DNA of 64,000 nucleotides from Desulfobulbus rhabdoformis (GTDB lineage Bacteria > Desulfobacterota > Desulfobulbia > Desulfobulbales > Desulfobulbaceae), in contig NZ_JAFFQA010000004.1 of NCBI RefSeq assembly GCF_016919065.1, forward strand, positions 62,001-126,000. Direction: 5' to 3'. The notes under the pieces are model-generated. The model ran no database searches, was not told where the DNA came from, and saw only the letters and a program-made list of their open reading frames with translations. Both the position numbers and the translations under genes were made by a program. Below, in pieces: positions 51,497 to 60,967 of this stretch. Numbering within the stretch: the stretch's first letter is position 1; each line of letters starts with the position of its first letter.

Positions 51497-53115
51497 GAGC
51501 ACCGAAACCTGATGTGGTGCGCAGAAAATCGACATCGAGTGTCTCCTGCCTGCAACGGTTGGGACAATGGTTCTCTGGCCTTTTTTCGCGTTTCGATTGG
51601 CCTAAACTGCATATTCACCTGCCACATCCCACTCTCAACGGGCTGAAACCCCGTTTTCGTAACCGTGAAGGATCTGAGGGGCTTCTCCCCTTTGAGCTGG
51701 TCAAGTATTTCAGTTTCACCTCGCTGATTCTGATTTTGATTGCCTCCTTCATCCTCTCCTGGGTGATTGCCAGTAATGCCAAGAATGTGCTGTTGCAGCG
51801 CTCCGAAGCCTACTCCCGTCTCTTTGCCGATAACCTCAATCGACAGGTCTTTCTTCAGTTTGTTTTACCCACAGTTGTCCGCTACGGACGTATCGCCCTT
51901 TCCGAGCAGGCCCAGTATGAGCGACTAGACAAGATTGTTGGCAATATTACCCGCGGAATGAACATCGACTCTGTCACCATCTACGAGCCACGCCAGAACC
52001 GGATTGCCTACTCCACCATGGCCGATCTCATGGGAAAAAGGGATATGGGGGGGCTGGAATACCAAAAGGCCTCAAAAGGCGAGAGTAATTCCGTATTGAT
52101 CAGCGGAGGCTCGCTTTTTAGCTTTATCCCAGGATCAGCCGAGGTCTTCTGTACCTTAAAAACCTATGTTCCCTTTCGTCAGGAAAATAAACTCGGCGAA
52201 CGCACCGGCGAGATTATGGGCGTGATCGAGGTGGTTCAGGACCTCTCTGAAGACCTGGAGGCAATTATTCGTCTGCAGGCGCGGGTCATAATCCTCTCTC
52301 TGGCAATCATGGCCGTGCTCTTTGTTATTTTAAGCCTGATTATCATTCGGGCCAATCGGATCATGGCCCAGCGCGCTGCCGAGCGTTTGCGTCTGGAAGA
52401 ACAGCTCAATGAGGCTCAGCGGTTGGCTTCTTTAGGCAAGATGGTGGCAGCGGTCTCCCATGAGATTAAAAATCCCCTGGGGATTGTCCGCTCCACCGCC
52501 GAGATTCTCGGCACTCGTATCGGCAAGGTGGCCCCGGGCAATGAGCGCCTTGCCAACATTATTGTTGAGGAAACCTCCCGCTTAGATGGCATTGTCCGTG
52601 AATTCCTCGATTTTGCCCGTCCCCGTGATGTGGAGAAAAAGGCTGGCTCCTTAAATTCTGTGGTCGAGCGGTTGATGCGTTTTATGGAGCCAGAGTTTCA
52701 GGCTAAGGCGGTCCAGGTGGAATTGGATCTGGACGTGGACCTGCCGGAGATCTTTTTTGATGACGAGCACATCTACCAGGTGCTGTTTAACATCGCTTTT
52801 AACGCCATCCAGGCCATGCCCGATGGGGGCGCCCTGATGGTGGAGACCGGGAGGGTAGAGCGTGGGCAGGTGTTTGTCAGCCTCACCGACTCGGGGATGG
52901 GGATGTCGACTGAGAAGATGGAACAGATATTTACCCCCTTTTATACGGACAAACACCGCGGAACCGGGCTTGGTCTGGCCATAGCAAAGAGTATTGTCGA
53001 GAAGCATGAGGGGAGAATCGAGGTGCACAGTCAGCTCGGGGAAGGCAGTACCTTTCGGCTTGTTCTACCCATTGAGACGGCCCCTCTGGAAGTGGTTGTC
53101 GCTGAAGAAGATTGA
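51493..53115 (+). CDS. Membrane-bound sensor histidine kinase (orphan)
   Basis: 540 residues from ATG 51493 with GGAGGAG upstream; the frame from 51469 overlaps the previous gene. Two helices (about residues 72-92 and 267-290) flank a periplasmic sensor domain of about 170 residues. Then HisKA with phospho-acceptor AAVSHEIKNPLG (His about 324) and a HATPase_c domain (LFNIAFNAIQAMPDGG, LTDSGMGMS, FYTDKHRGTGLGLAIAKSIVEKHEG). No response regulator lies beside it. Co-translated with the radical SAM protein. Confidence 0.9.
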   Translation: MRAPKPDVVRRKSTSSVSCLQRLGQWFSGLFSRFDWPKLHIHLPHPTLNGLKPRFRNREGSEGLLPFELVKYFSFTSLILILIASFILSWVIASNAKNVLLQRSEAYSRLFADNLNRQVFLQFVLPTVVRYGRIALSEQAQYERLDKIVGNITRGMNIDSVTIYEPRQNRIAYSTMADLMGKRDMGGLEYQKASKGESNSVLISGGSLFSFIPGSAEVFCTLKTYVPFRQENKLGERTGEIMGVIEVVQDLSEDLEAIIRLQARVIILSLAIMAVLFVILSLIIIRANRIMAQRAAERLRLEEQLNEAQRLASLGKMVAAVSHEIKNPLGIVRSTAEILGTRIGKVAPGNERLANIIVEETSRLDGIVREFLDFARPRDVEKKAGSLNSVVERLMRFMEPEFQAKAVQVELDLDVDLPEIFFDDEHIYQVLFNIAFNAIQAMPDGGALMVETGRVERGQVFVSLTDSGMGMSTEKMEQIFTPFYTDKHRGTGLGLAIAKSIVEKHEGRIEVHSQLGEGSTFRLVLPIETAPLEVVVAEED

Positions 53116-53181
53116 GAGCACACCCTTAAGGAACGTGGTACTTTTCTCTGCCTGCATTCTTTTTTTCGGTGAAAGCGGACA

Positions 53182-54258
53182 ATGTCGATCAGTATTGGAT
53201 ATGTAATCAGTGGGCATGGGTTTGGCCATGCCACCCGCGCCATTGCTGTGATGCAGGCATTGCAGCAATGTATGGATGTGCGCTTCATCATCCTGACCTC
53301 AGTTCCCCCCTGGCTCTTTCACGATTCGCTTACAGCCCTCCATGTGGTCCATGCCATGGAGACCGATATCGGCCTGGTCCAGCATTCCGCCCTGAGTGAA
53401 GATCTGCCCGCCACACTCAAGGCGTTACGTGGTTTGTATCCGTTACGGGAACAACACATCGACAAGGCTGCAGTACTGCTGTCAGGCTGCCATCTGGTTT
53501 TCTCTGATATAGCCCCGCTTGGGATTGTTGCCGCAAAACGAGCAGATATCCCCTCCATTTTGGTGGAAAATTTTACCTGGGACTGGATCTATGCACCCTT
53601 CGAGCAGTCCACGCCCGGTCTTGCCCCGTTGAGTCACAGTATAGGTGAGCTTTTTTTGCAGGCAGATTATCATATTCAGGCAAAGCCTATCTGCAATCCC
53701 GGATCCTGCGACCTGGTTGTAGAGCCTGTTGCCCGTCAACTCCGAACCCCAGAGCAGGTGCGTCTGCAGATGCAGTGCAGGCCGAATCAGCGCCTGGTGC
53801 TGGTCACCATGGGAGGTATCAAGGGGCAGTTGAAGAATATGATGAACCTGGATGCATTAAAGGATCGAGATGACACGGTCTTTGTGTTGACTGGAATGAG
53901 CAACAAAGGGGAAATCCAGGAAAATTTGCGTCTGCTTGCCCCGGACACCTCCTGTTACTTTCCCGACCTGGTTGCCAGCGCTGATCTGGTCGTGGGCAAG
54001 AGCGGCTACTCCACAGTGGCTGAAGCGTATCAGGGGCAGACGGCCTATGGCTACATCAAGCGTCCCGGCTTTCGCGAATCACTGGTGCTGGAATCCTTTC
54101 TTGACAGGTATCTGACATCGTGGGAAATTAAAGAGCATGCTTTAGAGAGCGGTGTCTGGCTCAATGGGCTTGATCAATTTGATCAGCCGCAAAAACCAAC
54201 ATCACAGCCCGAAAACGGGGCTGCGCAAATTGCTCTGTTTGTGCACTCTCTGTTTTAG
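53182..54258 (+). CDS. MurG/GT28-like glycosyltransferase (arabinokinase N-domain type)
   Basis: 358 residues. The N-terminal loop YVISGHGFGHATRAIAVMQAL is the HGxGHATR signature of GT-B proteins related to MurG and to the N-domain of L-arabinokinase-type proteins. ILVENFTWDWIY and VTMGGIKGQ lie in the middle, and the C-terminal nucleotide-sugar site reads LVVGKSGYSTVAEAY. Acceptor and sugar are unknown. 66 bases after the kinase gene, same strand. Followed at once by repeats. Confidence 0.72.
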   Translation: MSISIGYVISGHGFGHATRAIAVMQALQQCMDVRFIILTSVPPWLFHDSLTALHVVHAMETDIGLVQHSALSEDLPATLKALRGLYPLREQHIDKAAVLLSGCHLVFSDIAPLGIVAAKRADIPSILVENFTWDWIYAPFEQSTPGLAPLSHSIGELFLQADYHIQAKPICNPGSCDLVVEPVARQLRTPEQVRLQMQCRPNQRLVLVTMGGIKGQLKNMMNLDALKDRDDTVFVLTGMSNKGEIQENLRLLAPDTSCYFPDLVASADLVVGKSGYSTVAEAYQGQTAYGYIKRPGFRESLVLESFLDRYLTSWEIKEHALESGVWLNGLDQFDQPQKPTSQPENGAAQIALFVHSLF

Positions 54259-54262
54259 GGTG

Positions 54263-54393
54263 TCTTGAATAATTAGATTTTTCAATCAAGGTCAAGGATT
54301 GTGAAAAATTTTACCGCAGGCATATAGTTGATATTCCGAGGATAAAATTTTGAGTATGACGCAGAGATTGGCAGAAAAAGCAATTATTCAAGA
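54263..54393 (+). mobile_element. Family C MITE-like element, full-length copy
   Basis: 131 bp with perfect 12-bp inverted ends TCTTGAATAATT / AATTATTCAAGA. The core AAAAATTTTACCGCAGGCATA ... ATATTCCGAGGATAAAATTTT is shared with the element at 17697-17837; the flanks are shared with the 62-bp copy at 21184-21245. Non-coding. Confidence 0.75.
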
Positions 54394-54514
54394 TTCCCTT
54401 TAGAATACCGTATTGTGCAGTGGCCACTTACCACCAGTTTTCTGCACTGGTGCCCTCCCGAAATTGCCCCGTATTGCCTCATCACGAGAGTAGGCCTTGT
54501 TTTGCAGGAAGGGA

Positions 54515-54678
54515 TCTTGAAGCGTTGCTTTTTCTGTCATCCCCAAGATTCTGCCGCTTTTCTCGTCATGCTTAAAAGTGTATCCTCGGAGGTACGTGCT
54601 GACTCCGATATCGTGTACCCGCCTGCGGTACAATGGAGCGCAATCCTTAACCATGACTGAACAATCCAATTATTCAAG
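54515..54678 (-). mobile_element. Family C element, diverged inverted copy
   Basis: On the minus strand it reads CTTGAATAATTGGATTGTTC, then AAGGATTGCG, TACCGCAGGC, CCGAGGATACACTTTTAAGC and finally AGAAAAAGCAACGCTTCAAGA. It is collinear with the 54263 copy but with more differences and a 30-base longer middle. Together the two copies form an inverted pair around about 120 bases of unassigned sequence (54394-54514). An 89-codon minus-strand frame over this region is an artefact of the repeat. Confidence 0.65.
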
Positions 54679-54745
54679 CCTCTCAGATGACGCTATTTCA
54701 GAGAAAAGAGCATTGTGGTCGTTATGACTGTCCGTAGGAGTCTGT

Positions 54746-55372
54746 ATGCCAGATTTAGAAGTAACTGAGCTTTGTTTTCAGGATCGAGGGCCTTACTCCT
54801 TTCAGGTGAAAGGAGGCGAATGTATGGGGCTGGAAGGTGCATCAGGTGCTGGCAAGAGTCGGCTGCTCAGGGCCGTGGCTGATCTGGATCCACGTACCGG
54901 TCACCTTGTTTTAGGAGGAGTCGATGCCGATACCGTTTCGGCCCCACAATGGCGAAGGATGATAGGCCTGCTTCCGGCTGAAAGCGGTTGGTGGCTTGAT
55001 CTTGTCGGTGATCATTTTCATGATTTTGCTACTCTTGATCCCGAGATGCTCGCAGATCTTGGGTTTGAGCCATCTGTTCAAGACTGGCAGGTGAGTCGAC
55101 TCTCCACAGGAGAACGGCAGCGCATGGCTATTTTGCGTCTTCTGGTGAACAGGCCAAGCTGTCTGCTCCTTGATGAGCCGACAGCGAGCCTGGATCCACG
55201 GGCGGTTGAGAAGGTCGAAGAGTTGTTATGTGCTTATGGGGACGAAAATCAGGCCCCCATTATCTGGATCAGTCATGATTCGGAACAGCTCAACAGAGTC
55301 AGTCGCAGGCGTTTGCGCATGGAAAAAGGCGGGCATCTTTTAGTGCCAGAGGGGGACGATAATGGGCGTTAA
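54746..55372 (+). CDS. fetA: ABC transporter ATPase FetA (YbbL)
   Basis: 208 residues. Walker A GASGAGKSRLLRAV (about residue 31), signature LSTGERQRMAILRLL, Walker B LLLDEPTASLDP and a switch His in WISHDSEQLNR. Size and pairing with a FetB-type permease identify the FetAB system, linked in E. coli to iron export under oxidative stress. AGGAG lies upstream of ATG 54746. Overlaps fetB by 11 bases. Confidence 0.85.
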   Translation: MPDLEVTELCFQDRGPYSFQVKGGECMGLEGASGAGKSRLLRAVADLDPRTGHLVLGGVDADTVSAPQWRRMIGLLPAESGWWLDLVGDHFHDFATLDPEMLADLGFEPSVQDWQVSRLSTGERQRMAILRLLVNRPSCLLLDEPTASLDPRAVEKVEELLCAYGDENQAPIIWISHDSEQLNRVSRRRLRMEKGGHLLVPEGDDNGR

Positions 55373-56183
55373 GCCGCTTTCCCCGCTGGACCTCTCGTTG
55401 GCAGCCTCATTGCTCGTTGTTCTTGGTGCACTTTCCTGGCGCATGCAACTCGGGCTTGCGAAGAATATGACCATCGCCGCTATTCGGACGACTGTCCAGC
55501 TATTACTTATCGGTCATATTCTCCGCCTGCTTTTCAGCAATGTGCATATAGTTTATATGGTGTTGATCTCTCTCGTTATGCTGACCACGGCCGGGCGGGA
55601 GGTGGTGGCCCGTCAGCATCGCCCTCTGAAAGGCATACAGGGCTGGCTCATCGGCTCAGGTGCCATGTTCTTCTCTACCTTTACCTTGACCCTGCTTGCC
55701 TTGACAGTGATAATCAACCATCAACCCTGGTACACGCCCCAGTATGCTATTCCTCTTCTCGGAATGATGCTGGGGAGCGCCATGAGTGGTGTAGCCTTGA
55801 GTATGGACCGCATGACCGAGACAGTCTGGCAGCAGCAACGGGTTATTGAGCAACGATTACTGCTTGGGCATAGCGCCACCGAAGCCATTGGTGAAATTCG
55901 ACGTCAGGCCATCCGGGCTGGCATGATGCCCATTATCAACTCCATGTCAACCGCCGGTTTGGTCAGCTTGCCGGGGATGATGACCGGCCAGATCCTTGGT
56001 GGCTCCAGCCCCATGGATGCGGTGCATTATCAGATCATGATTATGTTTCTCCTCTGTGCCGCCACCGGTTTTGGAAGCATTATTGCAGTGTATGGAATTG
56101 AACGCCGCATGTTTGATCGGCGCCAGCGATTGCGTTTGGATGTCTTACGTTTGCCAAAGCTTACTCATCGGCGATCCACTTGA
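55362..56183 (+). CDS. fetB: FetB/YbbM-family (UPF0014) metal export permease
   Basis: 273 residues with about seven helices. The family core is unmistakable: IPLLGMMLGSAMSGVALSMDR, LLLGHSATEAIGEIRRQAIRAG and MSTAGLVSLPGMMTGQILGG. Forms the permease for FetA. Likely coupled translation because ATG 55362 lies inside fetA. Confidence 0.92.
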   Translation: MGVKPLSPLDLSLAASLLVVLGALSWRMQLGLAKNMTIAAIRTTVQLLLIGHILRLLFSNVHIVYMVLISLVMLTTAGREVVARQHRPLKGIQGWLIGSGAMFFSTFTLTLLALTVIINHQPWYTPQYAIPLLGMMLGSAMSGVALSMDRMTETVWQQQRVIEQRLLLGHSATEAIGEIRRQAIRAGMMPIINSMSTAGLVSLPGMMTGQILGGSSPMDAVHYQIMIMFLLCAATGFGSIIAVYGIERRMFDRRQRLRLDVLRLPKLTHRRST

Positions 56184-56223
56184 ACTGCAAAAAATCCTTT
56201 TTTGGGGATGATGAAGGTTTGTC

Positions 56224-57984
56224 ATGGCATATATAAAATGGCCCCGGTTGGGCTCAGCGTCTCTTAAAATTGCCGCTATTTATTTAGCTGTCTCGGTGCT
56301 CTGGATTGGAGGGTCCGATCATCTGGTTGCTCTTTTTTTCAAAGATACCCAGCAGCTCTCTCTGGTTCAGACCTTGAAAGGTTGGTTTTTTGTCGGCAGC
56401 ACCTCGGTGCTTATTTATTTTTTAATGCAACGGGAGATTGCCACCTACAAAAAAACATCGGAAAGTCTGGCGAAAAGTTCACAGGAGTTACGGGATATTC
56501 TTGATGCCATGCCGGTAGGCGTGTCTGTAACCGATGGCACCACCATCGAGTATATCAACATCAATTTCAGTAAGCGATATGGTTATACGCTTGATGAAAT
56601 CCCCACCGATGAGCAGTGGTTTCTCCTCGCCTATCCAGACGCTGAATACCGTCAAACATTGCTTGCAAAGTGGGATGAGGAGATACAGCGTGGCCGTGAG
56701 CAGGGAGGCGGTATCAGGCCTTATGAGGTTCGGGTGACCTGTAAAAATGGCGAGGTTCGTCAGGCCATTGCCAATACCCAGCTGATAGGCGAGCGTATTG
56801 TGGTCATCTTCACCGATATCACCGAACGGGAGTTGCTCAATAACGAACTGATAAAAATCCAGAAATTAGAGTCCATCGGTCTTCTGGCCGGAGGGTTGGC
56901 CCATGATTTTAATAATATCCTCACCGGAATAATGGGGAATCTTTCCTATGCCCAGATTCTGCTTGAACAGGGACATCCGGCCTTTGCACCACTGAAGGCC
57001 GCTGAAGATGCAGCCGGACGAGCAGCAGAAGTAACCAGGCAACTCCTGACCTTTGCCCGTGGCGGAGAGCCGGTGAAAAAAGTAGTGTGCTTACCAGATA
57101 TAATCAATGAGTCCATGACCCTGATGCTGCGGGGCTCTCAGGTACAAGGCGAGGTCGATATTCCTCCCGAAGGGGTCTGGTTTGTTGAAGCAGATAGTGG
57201 TCAGTTCTCCCAGGTACTGAATAACATCATTATCAATGGGGTGCAGGCAATGGGCGAGGGGGGCACATTAAAGGTGCGTGCAGAAAATTACCGCATCAGC
57301 GAACAGACGCTCTCCGCACTGGAGCCGGGAGAGTATGTGCGGATTTGTTTGGAGGACAACGGTCCGGGCATGTCCCCTGAAACCATGGAACGCGTCTTTG
57401 ATCCCTACTTCACAACCAAGGCAGAGGGGAGTGGATTGGGGCTGGCATCGGCCTACTCTATAATAACGCGGCATGGAGGGACTATCTCTGTTGATTCCAC
57501 CCTGGGAAAAGGCACCACCTTTACTCTTCTCGTACCGGCAACCAGAAAAAAGCCGTTTCTTGAGAAAACAAAAAAACCTCTCTCTGAGCAGCGTACAGAA
57601 GTTGTTTGCTCCCGGATTTTGGTAATGGATGATGAGCCCGCTATCCGTGATATTGCCGCAGCCATGCTGGATTACCTAGGTTATGAGGTCCAATCCTGTA
57701 GCGATGGGCAGGAGGCCGTTGAGCTTTATAGAAGGGCTCAGGACGCTGGCCAGCGATTTGACGCTGTCATTATGGACCTGACCGTACCCGGGGGGCTTGG
57801 TGGTAAAGAGGCTGCTCGCCAGATTCTTGCACAAGATCCGAGTGCGACTTTGATCGTGTCCAGCGGTTACTCGCATGATCCCATTATGGCCGATTTTGCA
57901 ACCTATGGATTCAAAGGAGTGCTGGCCAAACCGTACAAGGCTGATGAGCTCTCCAAGGTGCTGGGGGTTATTTTACCAGTGTAA
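56224..57984 (+). CDS. Hybrid sensor histidine kinase with PAS and receiver domains
   Basis: 586 residues. Two N-terminal helices (about 12-36 and 54-72), a PAS domain (LRDILDAMPVGVSVTDG; GYTLDEIPTDEQWF) and HisKA with GLAHDFNNILTGIMGNL (His about 227). HATPase_c follows (NNIIINGVQAMGEGG, LEDNGPGMSPETMERVFDPY, GSGLGLASAYSIITRHGG). The C-terminal receiver domain (ILVMDDEPAIRDIAAAML) has the acceptor Asp in AVIMDLTVPG (about 518). The HDFNN-type H-box is typical of this group. No output domain. Convergent with the DisA-N-type gene downstream. Confidence 0.92.
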   Translation: MAYIKWPRLGSASLKIAAIYLAVSVLWIGGSDHLVALFFKDTQQLSLVQTLKGWFFVGSTSVLIYFLMQREIATYKKTSESLAKSSQELRDILDAMPVGVSVTDGTTIEYININFSKRYGYTLDEIPTDEQWFLLAYPDAEYRQTLLAKWDEEIQRGREQGGGIRPYEVRVTCKNGEVRQAIANTQLIGERIVVIFTDITERELLNNELIKIQKLESIGLLAGGLAHDFNNILTGIMGNLSYAQILLEQGHPAFAPLKAAEDAAGRAAEVTRQLLTFARGGEPVKKVVCLPDIINESMTLMLRGSQVQGEVDIPPEGVWFVEADSGQFSQVLNNIIINGVQAMGEGGTLKVRAENYRISEQTLSALEPGEYVRICLEDNGPGMSPETMERVFDPYFTTKAEGSGLGLASAYSIITRHGGTISVDSTLGKGTTFTLLVPATRKKPFLEKTKKPLSEQRTEVVCSRILVMDDEPAIRDIAAAMLDYLGYEVQSCSDGQEAVELYRRAQDAGQRFDAVIMDLTVPGGLGGKEAARQILAQDPSATLIVSSGYSHDPIMADFATYGFKGVLAKPYKADELSKVLGVILPV

Positions 57985-58024
57985 ACGGACTTGGCGGTGA
58001 GGAAACTGGTGTCTGGAAGGAGGG

Positions 58025-59350
58025 TTAATTATCGTCCATGAACATCTGGCTGGTCAAGTCCCAGCAGGTGACAATGCCGTTACGCCATTTGGCAAGCTGG
58101 ACATTTCCATCCTGGGAAACGACAAAGGCCATGACCTGGTGGAGAGCATTACAGAGATGGTAGACGGAGCGGTGGCGGGAGCCATAGCCTTCAATTTTGG
58201 CCAGCGAGACCATGGTCCCTTCAACATCGTGGGCAATGGCGACTTCGGTGAGTTTATCAAGTGAGCCTACAATCATGCCACCAAAGCCGATCGCTCCCTG
58301 ACCTGTGGTGACCACGGCGCCGTCCACCGAGGCCAGGCTGGCCACAAACTGGGCCTGCTCATAGAGTGCTTCTTCAAGATCATAGACGGCTGATTCGTGA
58401 CGGAGTTCAACGTAGTCTTTCCAGGTGATAATTTTGTCGGGCTCGTTGATATCGCCAAGTGCTGTGGTTGCCAGGCGGATGGTGCGGATCATCAGGTTTT
58501 GCTGCCGCTTGATGGCCTCGTCATGGTGAAACCGATATTTGATCTGAATCGGTTCATTTTCACCGGAGAGATCGGGAAGATCTGGGCCGGGGAAAATGAG
58601 AAAAGTCCCACCGTGCAGGGACATGCGGGTGACGCTGATGATGCGTTTGAGGAGCTGAAACTGCAGGCTGTCAATAAACTCGTCTTGAATGCGTGCCACC
58701 GGATAGAGGACGCTGGAGCGAAACTCTTCGTGCATGCGCAAGAGGTTCTCCCGTTCTTCAGCAAAGAGCTTTTGCATCCATTTGGACTGAAAGGCATTGG
58801 CTGCAGAATCCAGCAGGCGCCCACTGTTGAGCGTGGCGATAATTTTCAGCCCGCGGCAGATGGTGAGCATGCCCGGCCCCGTCACATGGACAACAAAGGT
58901 ATCGGGCAGTTGGTTGGTTTTTTTATTGCCCCCACGTTCCTCTTGGAGCCAGCGAATACCTGAGTTGAGCATGCCCCAGATACGAAACCCTTTTTCCGGA
59001 TGAGGGATAACCCCGATCAGGGATCGCTCAAAATCAACGGCTGGCGACAGGCGGCGCAGCTCATATTCATTGAAGGAGCGGGTAGAGGAAAAGAGCACGC
59101 GAAGAAACCCCTTGGGCGGCCCCTGATCCGGGGGGAACAGCTCGGGATCGGCAACGATCAGCCGCAGGGTGACCGGCCGGTCTTCCTCACGCATCATGCT
59201 CACCTGGTAACAGGTGGAGATCAACTGTTCGAGGGCGGGGTTATCTGGCAGGGTACTCGCCTGTTGTTCAGGCCCCTCCGACTGATCAGTAGACGCAGCA
59301 TTCCATCGCTTTGTAATGAGTTCAACAAGTTCTGATGGGTAAACGTGCAT
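58025..59350 (-). CDS. Diadenylate cyclase-type (DisA-N/DAC) domain protein
   Basis: 441 residues. The C-terminal 120 residues carry the two DAC catalytic motifs: ASVDGAVVTTGQGAIGFG (DGA, about residue 342) and YGSRHRSVYHLCNA (RHR, about 391), then AFVVSQDGNVQLAKWRNG. In DAC enzymes DGA and RHR bind and condense two ATP into c-di-AMP. The N-terminal 300 residues are not a DisA, CdaA or CdaS arrangement (no HhH domain or membrane helices) and may be a sensor domain such as DACNV, which I name from memory. ATG 59350 is used; the gene is divergent from nadA, across a 359-base gap. Cyclase activity is inferred from the motifs only. Confidence 0.75.
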   Translation of the reverse strand: MHVYPSELVELITKRWNAASTDQSEGPEQQASTLPDNPALEQLISTCYQVSMMREEDRPVTLRLIVADPELFPPDQGPPKGFLRVLFSSTRSFNEYELRRLSPAVDFERSLIGVIPHPEKGFRIWGMLNSGIRWLQEERGGNKKTNQLPDTFVVHVTGPGMLTICRGLKIIATLNSGRLLDSAANAFQSKWMQKLFAEERENLLRMHEEFRSSVLYPVARIQDEFIDSLQFQLLKRIISVTRMSLHGGTFLIFPGPDLPDLSGENEPIQIKYRFHHDEAIKRQQNLMIRTIRLATTALGDINEPDKIITWKDYVELRHESAVYDLEEALYEQAQFVASLASVDGAVVTTGQGAIGFGGMIVGSLDKLTEVAIAHDVEGTMVSLAKIEGYGSRHRSVYHLCNALHQVMAFVVSQDGNVQLAKWRNGIVTCWDLTSQMFMDDN

Positions 59351-59411
59351 GTGTTATTCCACTGAAGAGAGCCAAGAGAGAGGAGAGTGTATCTACTATA
59401 GAGATAAAACC

Positions 59412-59576
59412 ATGACGGAGGAGGTTTGTAAATTTATTTTCCCGATCAGCCACCATGACTGGGCAATGTACGGGGATAAACAGGGAAAAGGGTTGTGCTG
59501 GCGGGCCTTTTGCAGTAGTACGGATCCTTGCGGTTGGAGTACCCGGTGTGCAGAGCAAGACACTGGGATAGTTTGA
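59412..59576 (+). CDS. Possible small Cys-rich protein in the disA-nadA gap
   Basis: 54 codons from ATG 59412, with six Cys (EEVCKFIF; GLCWRAFCSSTDPCGW; TRCAEQ). No recognised family and no clear Shine-Dalgarno; the same frame also opens at 59349. The rest of the 59351-59709 gap shows a repeat-type end (TACGGATTCAGG near 59680) and nothing else that I can name. Confidence 0.22.
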   Translation: MTEEVCKFIFPISHHDWAMYGDKQGKGLCWRAFCSSTDPCGWSTRCAEQDTGIV

Positions 59577-59709
59577 TCTGGATTTGTGCAGGCATGGGGC
59601 TGGTAAAACAAAAAGGAGTGCCGAACTGCTCTGAGAGTCCGTGTATCTGCAAAGAGCACTCTCCCCACAGCTACGGATTCAGGTTTGAGATTAGAAAGCA
59701 GAGTAGGCC

Positions 59710-60768
59710 ATGAAAAACGGAGTACGAGAGGTACTGGCAGAGGTCACCATTCCCCAGGTGAAGATTCCCGCGCATCCGGTCAAACGCGTCTTACCGGCTG
59801 CAGAAACAGAAGCATTGAAAGAGCGCATCAAGACCATGCTGCAGGAAAAGAATGCAGCGCTGGTTGCCCATTACTATACCGAGGGCGTCCTTCAGGACCT
59901 GGCAGAGGAGACCGGTGGCTGCGTTGCCGATTCTCTGGAGATGGCTCGGTTCGGAACCCAGCATCCGGCTGAGACCCTGGTGGTGGCTGGTGTGCGCTTC
60001 ATGGGCGAGACCTCAAAAATTCTCAATATCGAAAAACGGGTGTTGATGCCCGATCTGGCAGCAACCTGTTCCCTGGATGAAAACTGTCCCATTGATCTTT
60101 TCAGTGATTTTTGTGATCAGCATCCCGATCACACCGTGGTTGTCTATGCCAACACCAGCGCCGAGGTGAAAGCTCGTTCGCACTGGGTGGTTACCTCCGG
60201 TATCGCTCTGCCTGTGATCAAACACCTGGCCGACAAGGGGGAGAAAATTCTCTGGGGGCCGGACCGACACCTGGGGCGCTACGTCCAGCAGCAGACCGGG
60301 ATTGAAATGATCCTTTGGCCGGGATCCTGTGTGGTCCATGAAGAGTTTAAAGCCGATGCTCTGCGAACAATGCGCTCGCTTCATCCCAAGGCGGCGGTTC
60401 TGGTCCATCCCGAATCCCCGCAGGAGGTGGTGGATCAGGCCGATGTTGTCGGTTCGACCACCGCTCTGATTCAGGCTGTACAGAACATGGCCAACAAAGA
60501 ATTTATCGTGGCCACGGATGCTGGAATTTTCAATAAAATGCGGCAGCTCTCTCCGGATAAGGTCCTGCTTAGCGCTCCCACCGGTGGAGATGGTGCCACC
60601 TGTGAGAGTTGTGCACGTTGTCCCTGGATGGAGATGAACTCACTGGAAAAGCTCGCCCATGTCCTGGAAACCGGTGAAGGGGAGATTCAGGTCGCTCCTG
60701 GGTTGGCTGCGCAGGCAAAGATTCCCATTGAGCGGATGCTCGCCTTTGCTGAGACCTTGAAAAAGTAA
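59710..60768 (+). CDS. nadA: Quinolinate synthase NadA
   Basis: Condenses iminoaspartate with DHAP in NAD synthesis, using a [4Fe-4S] cluster. 352 residues, normal. [60 protein letters not shown] and [12 protein letters not shown] are present. Cluster Cys lie in AATCSL (about 118), [10 protein letters not shown] (about 206) and SCARCPWM (about 300). A strong terminator follows. nadB and nadC are not adjacent. Confidence 0.97.
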   Translation: MKNGVREVLAEVTIPQVKIPAHPVKRVLPAAETEALKERIKTMLQEKNAALVAHYYTEGVLQDLAEETGGCVADSLEMARFGTQHPAETLVVAGVRFMGETSKILNIEKRVLMPDLAATCSLDENCPIDLFSDFCDQHPDHTVVVYANTSAEVKARSHWVVTSGIALPVIKHLADKGEKILWGPDRHLGRYVQQQTGIEMILWPGSCVVHEEFKADALRTMRSLHPKAAVLVHPESPQEVVDQADVVGSTTALIQAVQNMANKEFIVATDAGIFNKMRQLSPDKVLLSAPTGGDGATCESCARCPWMEMNSLEKLAHVLETGEGEIQVAPGLAAQAKIPIERMLAFAETLKK

Positions 60769-60792
60769 GCGTTTTTTTCCTGCGATCAAAGC

Positions 60793-60833
60793 AAAAACAG
60801 CGGAAATCCACACTGTGGATTTCCGCTGTTTTT
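60793..60833. terminator. Bidirectional terminator between nadA and the HAD gene
   Basis: A perfect 20-bp inverted repeat (AAAAACAGCGGAAATCCACA at 60793-60812 and its complement at 60814-60833), A-rich on the left and T-rich on the right, so it works in both directions. It lies between the convergent nadA and HAD genes. Confidence 0.92.
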
Positions 60834-60967
60834 GTTTATGCTGTGGAGAGAGCACGAACTTGTATAAGAAATCCGGGCTAGTGCTAGTGCCCATCCTGAA
60901 ACGGTCTTTTCGGAGTCTGGGCTTACCTGAACGTGAACAAAAATCCTCATTTCTGGACGGATACGGG

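Noticed and set aside
54400..54669. 89-codon minus-strand frame beside fetA
   Set aside because: Most of it lies over the inverted family C element at 54515-54678; the translated sequence follows the repeat and shows no family.
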